From: Sphingomonas sp.
GTDB taxonomy: Bacteria; Pseudomonadota; Alphaproteobacteria; Sphingomonadales; Sphingomonadaceae
Direction: 5' to 3'
DNA: 64,000 nt
Assembly (NCBI GenBank): GCA_017418975.1
Contig: JAFOMG010000019.1
Span: forward strand, 124,001 to 188,000
Part shown: positions 1-8,611 of the stretch, in pieces
Numbering within the stretch: position 1 is the first letter of the stretch
Layout of the letters: every line of letters starts with the position of its first letter
Translations under genes and position numbers: made by a program
The notes under the pieces: model-generated
The model's database searches: none
Told to the model about the DNA's origin: nothing
Seen by the model: only the letters and a program-made list of their open reading frames with translations

Positions 1-1194
1 CGCCGGCGGCTCGGCGAACTGGAGCACCCCCGCCTTGTCGAGCGCGAACATCGCGTCCCAGGCCGTGCCCGCGGCGCCGGTGTAGGTGCGGTTGGTGAAG
101 ACGAAGATACCCACGCCCGCCTCGGGCAGCAGCAGCATGTGCGAGCCATAGCCGGGATAGCCGCCGCCATGATGCAGCATCAGCCCGAGCTGGCAATCCT
201 GCGAGACGCGCAAGCCCTTGCCATAGGCGGCGGCCTGCATGCAATCGTCCTTGGCGGCGGTGCCCATGCGCGGAGTCACGCGCATGAAGTTCAGCCCCTG
301 CGCCAGCTCGCGCACCGTGGCGCGCTTGACCGGCCCGGCATCCGGCCCGTCGCGGGGCGGCCATGCCGAGAGCAGGAAGGCGATCCACTTGCCATAGTCA
401 TTGGCGCTCACCTGCAGCCCGCCCATCGGACCGAAGGCGCCGTTGCGCATGGTCGGCTCCTCGCGCCATGCGCCATCCTCGAAGCGATAGCCGATCGCAC
501 GGCGCTCGATCGGCCATTCGGACACTTCGAAGCCGCTCGAGCCCATGCCCAGCGGCTTGAGGATCGTGCGCTCGACATAGGTGCGATAGGGCATGCCGGA
601 CGCATTGGCGACGATCCGGCCCAGCAGCGCATAGCCGAAGTTCGAATATTCGTGCGCGGTCTCCGGCACGCGGCTGAACGGAACGCCGGCGCGGAGCAGC
701 TTCGCGAACTCGGCCTCCGGCATCGGCGTCTGCCGGTCTCCCCAGGGATCGTCGGTGACGAAGCCGGCGACATGGGAGAGCAGGTCCCGGATCCGGATAT
801 GCGGGCTGTCCGCGGTCGGATATTTCCAGCCGCGCATCTCGGGGACGTATTTCTCGGCGAAGTCGTCGAGCGAGAGCTTGCCGGCATCGCGGAGCGACAG
901 GATCGACAGCGCCGTGAAGGCCTTGGTCATCGAGGCGATGCGGAACAGCGTGTCGGCCGTGACCGGGCGCTTCGCCGCCAGGTCCTGCACGCCGAAGCCG
1001 CGAACATGGACGAGCTTCCCCTCGGCGACGATGCCGTAGACGAGGCCCGGCGTGGGCGTGTCGTGCTGGACGGCCTCGAACTGGCGGTCGATCGCCTCGA
1101 ACCGGGGCTTGAGCGCCGCTTCCGTCGTCTGCGCGGCGGCGGGCATGGCGAGGCAGCATAGCGCTGCGGCAAGCGTGGCACGGACCCGGTTCAT
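1..1194 (-). CDS. Serine hydrolase, class C beta-lactamase/penicillin-binding-protein-like (3' end outside window)
   Basis: The gene runs off the left edge, so only 398 N-terminal residues are visible. An N-terminal signal peptide (MNRVRATLAA..., cleavage near AAA-Q) predicts export to the periplasm. The serine beta-lactamase/DD-peptidase fold is shown by the SxxK nucleophile motif SMTK at residues 88-91, a YSN motif in EYSNFGY, and an HHGG stretch near the visible end that fits the third active-site element. Such proteins act as esterases, D-amino-acid peptidases or beta-lactamases; the substrate cannot be told from sequence. ATG was chosen because it directly precedes the signal peptide. 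It is one of four serine hydrolases of this superfamily in the window. Confidence 0.85.
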   Translation of the reverse strand, partial: MNRVRATLAAALCCLAMPAAAQTTEAALKPRFEAIDRQFEAVQHDTPTPGLVYGIVAEGKLVHVRGFGVQDLAAKRPVTADTLFRIASMTKAFTALSILSLRDAGKLSLDDFAEKYVPEMRGWKYPTADSPHIRIRDLLSHVAGFVTDDPWGDRQTPMPEAEFAKLLRAGVPFSRVPETAHEYSNFGYALLGRIVANASGMPYRTYVERTILKPLGMGSSGFEVSEWPIERRAIGYRFEDGAWREEPTMRNGAFGPMGGLQVSANDYGKWIAFLLSAWPPRDGPDAGPVKRATVRELAQGLNFMRVTPRMGTAAKDDCMQAAAYGKGLRVSQDCQLGLMLHHGGGYPGYGSHMLLLPEAGVGIFVFTNRTYTGAAGTAWDAMFALDKAGVLQFAEPPA

Positions 1195-1235
1195 TGCGTG
1201 CATCCCCCGATGTTCGCGGGGAGGATAACCGGCCC

Positions 1236-1532
1236 TCAGCGGGCGCGCCAGCCCAGGTGCTCTTCGAAGAGGAACCATATCGGCAGGGCGATAGTCGCGG
1301 CGCCCCCGCCGCTGAACAGGCCATAGATCAGAAAGAGGGGTGCCCACATGAAGGGCCAGCCAGCACGTGCATCGAAGAACTCGCTGCAGGCGGCAAGCGC
1401 GGCGATCATCGCCGGCGCGGCAACGGCAGACAACATGCGGCCCACCTGCCCCAGGCGGAGCAGGAAAGCGCTTGCCATCCACAAACCTGCGGCCAGGACC
1501 GCATAACCGAGACACCAGATGATCCACGTCAT
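1236..1532 (-). CDS. Small hypothetical membrane protein
   Basis: 98 residues, starting MTWIIW. Three or four hydrophobic stretches cover most of the chain (roughly residues 2-22, 28-45 and 58-88), so it is probably an integral inner-membrane protein. No family is recognised and there are no charged catalytic motifs. A longer start 12 codons upstream would add a polar, arginine-containing leader and is less likely. It lies between the serine hydrolase and the metallophosphoesterase, on the same strand as both. Confidence 0.55.
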   Translation of the reverse strand: MTWIIWCLGYAVLAAGLWMASAFLLRLGQVGRMLSAVAAPAMIAALAACSEFFDARAGWPFMWAPLFLIYGLFSGGGAATIALPIWFLFEEHLGWRAR

Positions 1533-1607
1533 GATCGCAGGATGCCGTCCGGGCCCGCGCGCGGCCAATCAAGTTCGCGTGAGAATTCGGTGCAGAAGCG
1601 CGGAAAT

Positions 1608-2333
1608 TCAGTCCATCCGCCCGGTGGCGAGTGCGATCGCCCAGTCCGGGCGCCCTTCCGCTTCCGCCTTTCGCGCGGCGGCGTGATGGTCATAGGCGAC
1701 CGCGTGGAGCCCGATATCCTCCCCATGGATCACCGCGTAGCGGGCGAGCGGGTCGCCATTCTCCACGCGACAGGGCCGGGGATGATCGTCGTCATAGGCC
1801 TGGAGCCCGACGCTGCCCGGATTGAGCACCCGGCGCCCGCCGGGAAGCGCCAGCAGGCGCGGCACATGGGTGTGGCCGCACAGGACGCGCGCCTCCCCGC
1901 GCCCCGCCAGTCGCCCGGCGAGCTCGGCTTCGCTCGCGGCGCGCAGGCGCGCTCCCTCCAGCGTCTCGGTGAGCGGCGCGACGTCGCTGTCCGGCGTGCC
2001 ATGGCACAGGAACGTGCCATCCATCGCCAGGGTCGCCGGCAGGCCCGCCAGCCAGGCCAGCGCCTCCGCGCCCAGCGCGGCCCTGGTGAAGCGGTCGGAG
2101 GCGTTCATCCGCCCGGGAGGATCGGTGAGCACCTGCCGCTCGTGATTGCCCGCGATGGTCGGCCAGTCGCGCGCCATCAGCCATTCGGCGGTCTCGGCCG
2201 GCCAGAGCGGGCCCGAGAGAATGTCGCCCAGGTTGAGGAAGCGCGTACAGCCCCGCGCCCGGGCATCAGCGACGACTGCGATCAGGGCCGGCAGATTGCC
2301 GTGGATGTCGGAAAGGACCGCGGTCCGCGTCAT
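1608..2333 (-). CDS. Metallophosphoesterase, YfcE/calcineurin-like
   Basis: 241 residues with the metallophosphoesterase motifs in order: LSDIHGN at residues 7-13, a GD pair in NLGDIL near 45, GNHE near 73 and the C-terminal GHTHVPR. These bind a two-metal centre and make it a probable cytosolic phosphodiesterase or phosphatase; the substrate is unknown. Its ATG overlaps the rimM stop in an ATGA junction, which suggests translational coupling. That fixes the start here rather than at an upstream in-frame ATG inside rimM. In many bacteria trmD would follow rimM; here this enzyme takes that place. Confidence 0.85.
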   Translation of the reverse strand: MTRTAVLSDIHGNLPALIAVVADARARGCTRFLNLGDILSGPLWPAETAEWLMARDWPTIAGNHERQVLTDPPGRMNASDRFTRAALGAEALAWLAGLPATLAMDGTFLCHGTPDSDVAPLTETLEGARLRAASEAELAGRLAGRGEARVLCGHTHVPRLLALPGGRRVLNPGSVGLQAYDDDHPRPCRVENGDPLARYAVIHGEDIGLHAVAYDHHAAARKAEAEGRPDWAIALATGRMD

Positions 2334-2821
2334 TCGACGAAGGCGGCGCTCACCACCAGCCGCTCGGCATCCCATTCGGGCACGGCGGCGGGGATCATCG
2401 GCACCATGAAGCGCTTCGCCTTGCCGCTCTCGTCGGCCGGCCGCTCGATCTCGAGCACGTCGCCCGCGCCGAAATTGTCGATCGCCACGACCTTGCCCAG
2501 CGCCGCGCCCTCGTCGGAGACGGCGGGGAGTCCCAGCAGGTCGACATGATAATATTCGCCCTCGCCGAGCGGGGGCAGCGCCGAGCGCGGGACGCTGAGC
2601 TCGGTCCCGCGCAGGGCCTCCGCCGCATTGCGGTCGGCCACTTCGGCGAAGCGCGCGATCGTGCCGTTCGGCCCGCCGCGCACCGATTTGAGCGTCAGCG
2701 CACCGCCGTTGAACCGGCGGTGCGTCGACAGGTCCTCGGCGAAGACCTTCAGGCGGACCTCGCCCGTCACGCCGTGCGCGCCGATGATGACGGCGAGCGT
2801 AACGGGCTGATCACCGGACAA
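2330..2821 (-). CDS. rimM: Ribosome maturation factor RimM
   Basis: 163 residues, the usual RimM length. The N-terminal RimM domain carries the typical IIGAHGVTGEVRLK start, and the C-terminal PRC-barrel follows, with YYHVDLLGL and the terminal MVPMIPA motif near residue 140. RimM binds ribosomal protein S19 and helps mature the 30S subunit head, including 16S rRNA processing. It starts only 3 bases after the rpsP stop and overlaps the following metallophosphoesterase, so rpsP-rimM-phosphoesterase looks like one operon. Confidence 0.97.
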   Translation of the reverse strand: MSGDQPVTLAVIIGAHGVTGEVRLKVFAEDLSTHRRFNGGALTLKSVRGGPNGTIARFAEVADRNAAEALRGTELSVPRSALPPLGEGEYYHVDLLGLPAVSDEGAALGKVVAIDNFGAGDVLEIERPADESGKAKRFMVPMIPAAVPEWDAERLVVSAAFVE

Positions 2822-2824
2822 AGC

Positions 2825-3376
2825 TTACGCCTCGGCCGGCGGGGTCTCTTCGGCGGTCGCCTCGGCGACCTGCTCGGCTTCCGCCGTCGGCTCTTCGGTC
2901 GCCGCTTCGACTTCGGCCGCCATCACGGCTTCGGCTTCCTCGTTCGAGCCCTCGGCCGGGACTTCCTCGGCGGCCGGAGCCGGCGCGGCGGCAGCGGCGG
3001 CGGCCTCGGCCTTCGCCTCGGCGGCGGCTTCCTCGGCGGCCTTCAGCTTCTCGGCACGCTCCTCGGCGCGCTCGACGGCCTTCTCGCCCGGCTTGCCCTT
3101 GTTCGGGTTGTTCTTGGCGGTGCGCTCCTTGAGGCCGGCGGCGTCGAGGAAGCGGGCGACGCGATCGGTCGGCTGCGCGCCGACGCCCAGCCAGTAGGTG
3201 GCGCGCTCATTGTCGAGCACGACGCGCTTGGCATCGTCCTTGGCGAGCAGCGGGTTGTAGGTGCCGATCTTCTCGATGAACTTGCCGTCGCGGGGCGAGC
3301 GGGCATCGGCAACGACGATGCGGTAATACGGGCGCTTCTTCGAGCCGCCGCGCGACAGACGCAGGGAAATAGCCAT
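2825..3376 (-). CDS. rpsP: 30S ribosomal protein S16 with long Ala/Glu tail
   Basis: The first ~80 residues are a clear S16 ([44 protein letters not shown]). The remaining ~100 residues are a low-complexity, Ala/Glu/Pro-rich extension starting after the Lys-rich [11 protein letters not shown], giving 183 residues instead of the usual 80-90. Acidic S16 tails are known in sphingomonads and related alphaproteobacteria, but their role is unclear. It is followed after 3 bases by rimM. A promoter or terminator probably lies in the hairpin-containing gap after ffh. Confidence 0.97.
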   Translation of the reverse strand: MAISLRLSRGGSKKRPYYRIVVADARSPRDGKFIEKIGTYNPLLAKDDAKRVVLDNERATYWLGVGAQPTDRVARFLDAAGLKERTAKNNPNKGKPGEKAVERAEERAEKLKAAEEAAAEAKAEAAAAAAAPAPAAEEVPAEGSNEEAEAVMAAEVEAATEEPTAEAEQVAEATAEETPPAEA

Positions 3377-3436
3377 TACAATCTTCCTTCTTCGTATTCG
3401 TCAGCCCGGCGATCACCGGGTCTGGTCTGGTTGTTG

Positions 3437-3462
3437 CCCCGCCGCCTGACGGCTGGGCGGGG
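3437..3462 (-). terminator. GC hairpin just downstream of ffh
   Basis: CCCCGCC and GGCGGGG (3437-3443 and 3456-3462) form a 7-bp stem starting 2 bases past the ffh stop. A second short stem, CCCGG/CCGGG, lies at 3405-3420. There is no clear U-run, so this may be an attenuator or mRNA-stabilising hairpin between ffh and rpsP rather than a full terminator. Confidence 0.4.
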
Positions 3463-3464
3463 GA

Positions 3465-4967
3465 TCACTTCTTCTTCAAAAAATTCTCGAAACCGGGCGG
3501 AAGCTGGGGGGCGCCGGGGCCGCCCAGGCCGGGAAGCCCGCCGGCGCCGCCGGGACCGTCCAGCTTGCCCATCATGTCGCCCAGCCCGGCGCCGCCCAGC
3601 GCATTGCCGACGCCGCCCATGCCGCCGCCGGGACCGCCCTTGCCGAGCATGCCCATCAGGCCCTTGAGCCCGCCCATCTTCTTGAGCCGCTTCATCGCGG
3701 TCTGCATCTCGAGATGCATCTTCAGCAGCTTGTTGACGTCCTGCACGGTCGTCCCCGAGCCCTTGGCGATGCGGATCTTGCGCTTGGCGTTGATCAGGTC
3801 GGGCTTGGCGCGCTCCTTGGGCGTCATCGAGGTGATCATCGCGTCCATGCGGATCAGCACCTTGTCGCCGCCGACCTGGTCGACCGCCGCCTGCGCCTTC
3901 TTCATCCCCGGCATCATGCCGGCCAGCGCGCCGAGGCCGCCCATGCGGCGCATCTGGGCGAGCTGGCCGCGCAGGTCGTTCATGTCGAACTGGCCCTTGG
4001 CCAGCCGCGCCGCCATCTTCTCGGCGTCTTCCTCCTGGATCGCGGCCGCCGCCTTCTCGACCAGCGACACGACGTCGCCCATGCCGAGAATGCGGCCGGC
4101 GACGCGCTTGGGATGGAAGGGCTCGAGCTGGTCGAGCTTCTCGCCCATGCCGGCGAACTTGATCGGCTTGCCGGTGACCGCGCGCATCGACAGCGCCGCG
4201 CCGCCACGGGCATCGCCGTCCATCCGGGTGAGGATCACGCCGGTGAGCGGCACCTGCTCGGAGAAGCTGGTCGCGACGTTCACCGCGTCCTGGCCGGTTA
4301 GCGAGTCGACAACGAGCAGGATCTCGTTCGGCGTGGCGATGTCCGCCACCGCCTTCATCTCGTCCATCAGCGCCTGGTCGACGTGCAGTCGGCCGGCGGT
4401 GTCGAGCATGAGGACGTCATAGCCCTGGAGCCTGGCGGCATTGAGCGCGCGCCTGGCGATCTCGACCGGCTGCTGGCCGGCGACGATCGGCAGCGTCTGC
4501 ACCTCGGTCTGGGTGCCGAGCACCGCGAGCTGCTCCTGCGCGGCCGGACGGTTCACGTCCAGCGACGCCATCATCACCTTCTTGCCCTGGCTCTTGAGCA
4601 GCCTGGACAGCTTGGCAGTGGTGGTGGTCTTGCCCGAACCCTGAAGGCCGACGAGCATGACCACGGCGGGCGGGGTCACGTCGAGCGCCAGCTCGGCCGT
4701 GTCCGGGCCCAGCATCTCCACGAGCGCGTCGTGGACGATCTTCACCACCTGCTGGCCCGGCGTGATCGAGCGCAGCACCTCGTGGCCGATGGCCTTCTCG
4801 GTCACCTTCTCGACGAAGTCGCGCGCCACCGGAAGCGCGACATCGGCCTCCAGCAGGGCGATCCGCACTTCGCGCATGGCGGTGCGGACATCGGCTTCGG
4901 TCAGCGCGCCACGGCCGCGCAGGCGCTCGAATACGCCACCCAGCCGTTCGCTCAGACTTTCGAACAT
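3465..4967 (-). CDS. ffh: Signal recognition particle protein Ffh
   Basis: 500 residues. The order is N-domain (MFESLSERLGG...), SRP GTPase domain with P-loop GLQGSGKTT near residue 107, DTAGRL, and TRMDGDARGG, then a methionine-rich M domain (MRRMGGLGAL, MKRLKKMGG) and a Gly/Pro-rich tail. Ffh binds 4.5S RNA and signal sequences on the ribosome and docks with FtsY at the membrane; both partners are also in this window. The reading frame stays open about 108 codons upstream, but family alignment puts the start at MFESL. Confidence 0.97.
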   Translation of the reverse strand: MFESLSERLGGVFERLRGRGALTEADVRTAMREVRIALLEADVALPVARDFVEKVTEKAIGHEVLRSITPGQQVVKIVHDALVEMLGPDTAELALDVTPPAVVMLVGLQGSGKTTTTAKLSRLLKSQGKKVMMASLDVNRPAAQEQLAVLGTQTEVQTLPIVAGQQPVEIARRALNAARLQGYDVLMLDTAGRLHVDQALMDEMKAVADIATPNEILLVVDSLTGQDAVNVATSFSEQVPLTGVILTRMDGDARGGAALSMRAVTGKPIKFAGMGEKLDQLEPFHPKRVAGRILGMGDVVSLVEKAAAAIQEEDAEKMAARLAKGQFDMNDLRGQLAQMRRMGGLGALAGMMPGMKKAQAAVDQVGGDKVLIRMDAMITSMTPKERAKPDLINAKRKIRIAKGSGTTVQDVNKLLKMHLEMQTAMKRLKKMGGLKGLMGMLGKGGPGGGMGGVGNALGGAGLGDMMGKLDGPGGAGGLPGLGGPGAPQLPPGFENFLKKK

Positions 4968-5267
4968 CGACCCAAAACTCCAAATCCGGCCATAACTCGC
5001 CAAACGCAAAACACGCCGGCGGACGAAACCTCGTCGGCCAGCGTCACCCCTTGGGGCGGCAAATGTCTCGCGTTCGAAGAGAACGGTCGCGGCGGCCCCT
5101 ACTCCATCGGAGCACGGGAGGCAAGCCGGCTGATTCCCCGCAAGCTCCGCCACAGGGGACGAAGGACGATAGCGCGAAATATTGCGCGAGTATGTCGCCG
5201 GCTTAACCCGTTCTATACCGAGTACATGAGAAACGGACCCGATTGCAGTTGGGGGACCGTTCCCGGC
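4968..5267. other. Divergent intergenic region, ffh / GGDEF protein
   Basis: About 300 bases separate two divergently transcribed genes and must hold both promoters. No convincing -35/-10 pair, palindrome or RNA gene could be picked out by eye. The open frames that cross it lack family similarity and look like background of high-GC DNA. Confidence 0.5.
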
Positions 5268-6899
5268 ATGTCGCTGGACCACGAAGAACAAGCTCTATCG
5301 CGAAGCGCCCCGCGCCCGGCCCTGCTGTCGGGCGCGATCAGCGTTGCCGCGATCCTGCTCTTCATCGGCACCGGCAGCGCCGTGCTCTCCAAGACGCTGC
5401 AATATTATTTCGAAGGCGGCGCTCCGGCCGACCGCACGCTCGTCATCGCGTTGCTGCTCAACGTCGCGCTGATCCTGTTCGGCTGGCGCCGGCATTCGGC
5501 GCTGAGCCACGAGGTGCAGGTCCGCGCCGCCGCCGAGGAGCGCGCCCAGCAGCTCGCCAATCGCGATCCGCTGACCGGCTTCTACAATCGCCGCAGCCTT
5601 GCCGAGGAAGGCGCGGCGATGTTCGTCCGGGCCCAGCGCCGCCGCAAGGCCATGGCGATGATCATGCTCGACCTCGATCATTTCAAGACGATCAACGACA
5701 TGCACGGCCATGCGGTGGGCGACGCCCTGCTGCGTGCCGTCGCCGCCGAGATCGCGCATGTCATGCCGCCGATCGCGCTCACCGCGCGGCTGGGCGGCGA
5801 CGAGTTCGCCTGCGGCTTCCTGTTCGATCCCAGCGAGCCGATGGTCGTGGAGCGCATCGCCGAGCGGCTCGTCAGCCGCATGGCCCAGCCCTTCGAGGCC
5901 GAGGGCCTGCGCCTGCACATCTCCTGCTCGCTCGGCATCGCGCGCTCGGACTTCGACTGCGCGAGCATCGACGCGCTGATGCGCTCGGCCGACATCGCGA
6001 TGTACGCGGCCAAGAAATCGGGCCGCAACCGCTATGCCTGGTTCGATCATTCGATGGAGCGCGAGCTCCAAATCCGCAACGAACTGGAGAGCGGGCTGCG
6101 CACCGCGATTCCGCGCGGCGAGATCGTTCCCTATTTCGAGCAGCAGGTGGATCTGACCACCAACCGGCTGCACGGCTTCGAGGTGCTGGCGCGCTGGGAG
6201 CATCCCACGCGCGGACTGATCTCTCCGGAGCTGTTCATTCCGATCGCGGAAGAGACGGGCATGATCGCCGATCTCTCGCTCTCGATCATGCGCCAGGCCT
6301 TCCTCGCCGCGCGCGACTGGGACCCCGCGCTCACGCTGTCGATCAACATCTCGCCCTGGCAGCTGCGCGACGCCTGGCTGGCGCAGAAGATCATCAAGGT
6401 GCTGGCCGAGACCGGCTTCCCGGCGAGCCGGCTCGAGGTGGAGATCACCGAGAGCTCGCTGTTCGACAATCTGGCGCTGGCCCAGTCGATCGTCGGCAGC
6501 CTGAAGAACCAGGGCGCCCGGCTGGCGCTCGACGATTTCGGCACCGGCTATTCGTCGCTGGCGCATCTGCGCGCCCTGCCCTTCGACCGGATCAAGATCG
6601 ACAAGAGCTTCGTCATGTCGCTCAACACCAGCGCCGACTCGGCCGCGATCGTCAATGCGATCGTCAGCCTGGGCGAGAGCCTCAACCTGCCGATCACCGC
6701 CGAGGGCGTGGAGGACGCCGCGATCGAGGAACGGCTGCGCGCCGCTGGCTGCGCCAAGGCGCAGGGCTGGCACTATGGCAAACCGCTGTCGGTGGCCGGC
6801 GCGCGCCGCCTGCTCGCCGAGCGCCGGCTGATCCTGACCGGCGGCGCCTCGCCCACGACGCCCGAGCCGCCGGCGGACGATCGGCGGCTCGCGGGCTGA
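5268..6899 (+). CDS. Membrane-bound GGDEF/EAL-domain cyclic-di-GMP protein
   Basis: 543 residues: two transmembrane segments (about 18-40 and 57-73) with a short periplasmic loop, then a GGDEF domain with an intact GGDEF signature at 176-180 and an EAL-type domain. The EAL signature reads EVL (305-307) with DDFGTGYSSL at 422-431 and EITES near 392. Intact GGDEF suggests diguanylate cyclase activity. The EVL variant may still hydrolyse c-di-GMP, since the other metal and loop-6 residues are present. No RxxD inhibitory site precedes GGDEF. An in-frame ATG 14 codons upstream is possible; this start has GGGGGA 11 bases ahead. Confidence 0.93.
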   Translation: MSLDHEEQALSRSAPRPALLSGAISVAAILLFIGTGSAVLSKTLQYYFEGGAPADRTLVIALLLNVALILFGWRRHSALSHEVQVRAAAEERAQQLANRDPLTGFYNRRSLAEEGAAMFVRAQRRRKAMAMIMLDLDHFKTINDMHGHAVGDALLRAVAAEIAHVMPPIALTARLGGDEFACGFLFDPSEPMVVERIAERLVSRMAQPFEAEGLRLHISCSLGIARSDFDCASIDALMRSADIAMYAAKKSGRNRYAWFDHSMERELQIRNELESGLRTAIPRGEIVPYFEQQVDLTTNRLHGFEVLARWEHPTRGLISPELFIPIAEETGMIADLSLSIMRQAFLAARDWDPALTLSINISPWQLRDAWLAQKIIKVLAETGFPASRLEVEITESSLFDNLALAQSIVGSLKNQGARLALDDFGTGYSSLAHLRALPFDRIKIDKSFVMSLNTSADSAAIVNAIVSLGESLNLPITAEGVEDAAIEERLRAAGCAKAQGWHYGKPLSVAGARRLLAERRLILTGGASPTTPEPPADDRRLAG

Positions 6900-6950
6900 G
6901 GCGTGAAACGAGCGGCCGCGGGAAGCAGCCGCCCGTCCGTTCCCGGCAAA

Positions 6951-7391
6951 TTACCTCCAGGACCCGGTGCCGCCGCCGGTGCAGACCAGGTTCGACAGCC
7001 CGCCCCCGTGCAGATGGCCGAGGAACTGGCTGTTTCCGTCGAAGAAATTCACATTCACATAGCCGCCGATGAGGACGGCGACTGCGTTGACGTTGAACCC
7101 CGCCGAGGTCTTCAGCAGCCTCGCCACGTCCTTCGTGTAGCAATGCCCCCAATATTTCCCCAGCGAGATCAGGCTGGTCGCCCCGGCATTTCCCTCGAAG
7201 AACCAGTCTCTGCCATCCACCCTCATGTTGACGGTGACCTTCAGATAGCCGCCGATGCCCGCAACGATGACCTCGACATAGTACCGATCCTCGTGCCCGG
7301 TGAGGAACTCGATCGCGGCAGCGGCCTCGGTTTCCGAAATATCCTTGCCATGCGCCACAACAAAGGCTTCGGCATCCTTACGTTCCGTCAT
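6951..7391 (-). CDS. Vap-family-like protein (Rhodococcus equi virulence-associated protein fold)
   Basis: 146 residues, no signal peptide or membrane segment. The C-terminal ~90 residues match the pattern remembered for Rhodococcus VapA: a FEGNAGA block, WGHCYTKDVARL, then VNVNFFDGNSQFLGHLHGG and a terminal GGGTGSW. In Rhodococcus these eight-stranded beta-barrel proteins are secreted or surface-bound and alter phagosome maturation. Here the N-terminus (MTERKDAEAF) has no export signal, so location and role are open. It is convergent with the GGDEF gene and divergent from the next gene across an AT-richer gap. The similarity is from memory and was not tested by search. Confidence 0.7.
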   Translation of the reverse strand: MTERKDAEAFVVAHGKDISETEAAAAIEFLTGHEDRYYVEVIVAGIGGYLKVTVNMRVDGRDWFFEGNAGATSLISLGKYWGHCYTKDVARLLKTSAGFNVNAVAVLIGGYVNVNFFDGNSQFLGHLHGGGLSNLVCTGGGTGSWR

Positions 7392-7672
7392 TGCATTAAC
7401 CCCTATTCAATTTGAGAATTAAACAATTGAAATCAACGCACATCATGCGCCCCGGCAAAAACCGCTGGATCAAATTTCAGCTGTTGGGTGATTGGCCGCG
7501 CCGCACCGTGATTTCCTAACCGGGAAACGGCGAGATATTTTGGACCAATTTTGAAGGGATTTGCCTTTCCGCCGGCCCAAATTTGTAGCTATCGTGTCTT
7601 CATCGGGGGTTGCCGGTGGGTCGGAGGCCCGATCCGTCCCGGCCGGGGATTTGCGGGGCGGGTGCCGGGAGC

Positions 7673-8611
7673 ATGGCGGAACATCTCGATATCCGCGCGC
7701 ATGACGCGTTGTTCGCCAGCCGCACTTCGCCCGGGGAATGGACGCGGATCGCCGCCTTTCGCGATCATCCGGCCTTTCTGGACGGGGTCCGCCGCCACGA
7801 GAATGTGATGCAGCCCTTTTTCGCGCACAACCTGATCCTCAATCGGGTCGTGACCGAAGTCTGGCGCTTTCAGATCCTGGTGATCCTGCTCTACCTGCAC
7901 GATATCCGCGATGCGCGCGATCCGCGAACGGGATTGACCATCACCAACCTGCAGCGGAGCTGTGCCCGGCTGGACCTCGCCAGTCCGGGGCGGGTCCATG
8001 CCTTTCTGAACATCATGAAGCTTGGCGGATATCTGGTGGCGGCGCGCTCCCCGATCGATTCCCGGGTGGTGCATCTCGAACCCACGCCGCGCTTCATGGC
8101 GATCGTCGAGGAATGGAACGACCAGATCTTCGCCGCGATCGACGCGGCCGTGCCCGAGGGTGCGCTGACGGGCCTGCGCGCCCGCCATCCGGAACTCGGC
8201 CGGCACATGCGCACCAGTGGCGCCGAAGGGCTGATCGCCGGCTGGGACCCGCTCGGCCCCTTTCCGGAGGTCTTCCATTTCGCGTCGTCGGACGGCGGGT
8301 GGCTGATGATGGAGCATCTGGTGCTGCGCGCGATGCGGCCCGACAACCGCATCCGCATCGAACCGGTCGCGCTCAACATGCGCGCCACGGCCAGGCAGTT
8401 CGGCGGCTCGCGCTCGAACCTGATCCGCATGCTGGAGGCCGGCTACGAGCTCGGCCTGCTCGAGCTGCCGCCGCGCGGCGGCAGCTGCATCCTGCTCTCA
8501 TCGCGCATGACCTGTGCGTTCCTGGCCTTCATGGCTTCGTTCCTGGGCTATTTCCAGCACCATAGCGGCATTGCCCTGGCCAGGATCACCACCCCGCCCC
8601 ATCCCGGCTGA
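7673..8611 (+). CDS. Protein of unknown function, possible tandem winged-helix
   Basis: 312 residues, soluble, no known family recognised. Two regions look helix-turn-helix-like. Around residues 55-115, LTITNLQRSCARLDLASPGRV is followed by a short hairpin and VVHLEPT. Around 240-285, NMRATARQFGGSRSNLIRMLEAGY is followed by LLELPPRGGSCILL, which fits helix-recognition helix-wing order. A role as a transcription regulator is an inference only. The ATG has GCCGGGA 4 bases ahead. The 280-base gap before it is clearly AT-richer than its surroundings and probably holds its promoter and that of the divergent Vap-like gene. Confidence 0.6.
   Translation: MAEHLDIRAHDALFASRTSPGEWTRIAAFRDHPAFLDGVRRHENVMQPFFAHNLILNRVVTEVWRFQILVILLYLHDIRDARDPRTGLTITNLQRSCARLDLASPGRVHAFLNIMKLGGYLVAARSPIDSRVVHLEPTPRFMAIVEEWNDQIFAAIDAAVPEGALTGLRARHPELGRHMRTSGAEGLIAGWDPLGPFPEVFHFASSDGGWLMMEHLVLRAMRPDNRIRIEPVALNMRATARQFGGSRSNLIRMLEAGYELGLLELPPRGGSCILLSSRMTCAFLAFMASFLGYFQHHSGIALARITTPPHPG

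Noticed and set aside
4383..5267. Long in-frame N-terminal extension of the GGDEF protein across the ffh region
   Set aside because: It would overlap the antisense ffh gene and adds no domain; the ATG at 5268 gives a normal membrane N-terminus.
4968..5291. About 108-codon upstream extension of ffh
   Set aside because: Ffh proteins start at MFESLSERL; the extension is unconserved in style.
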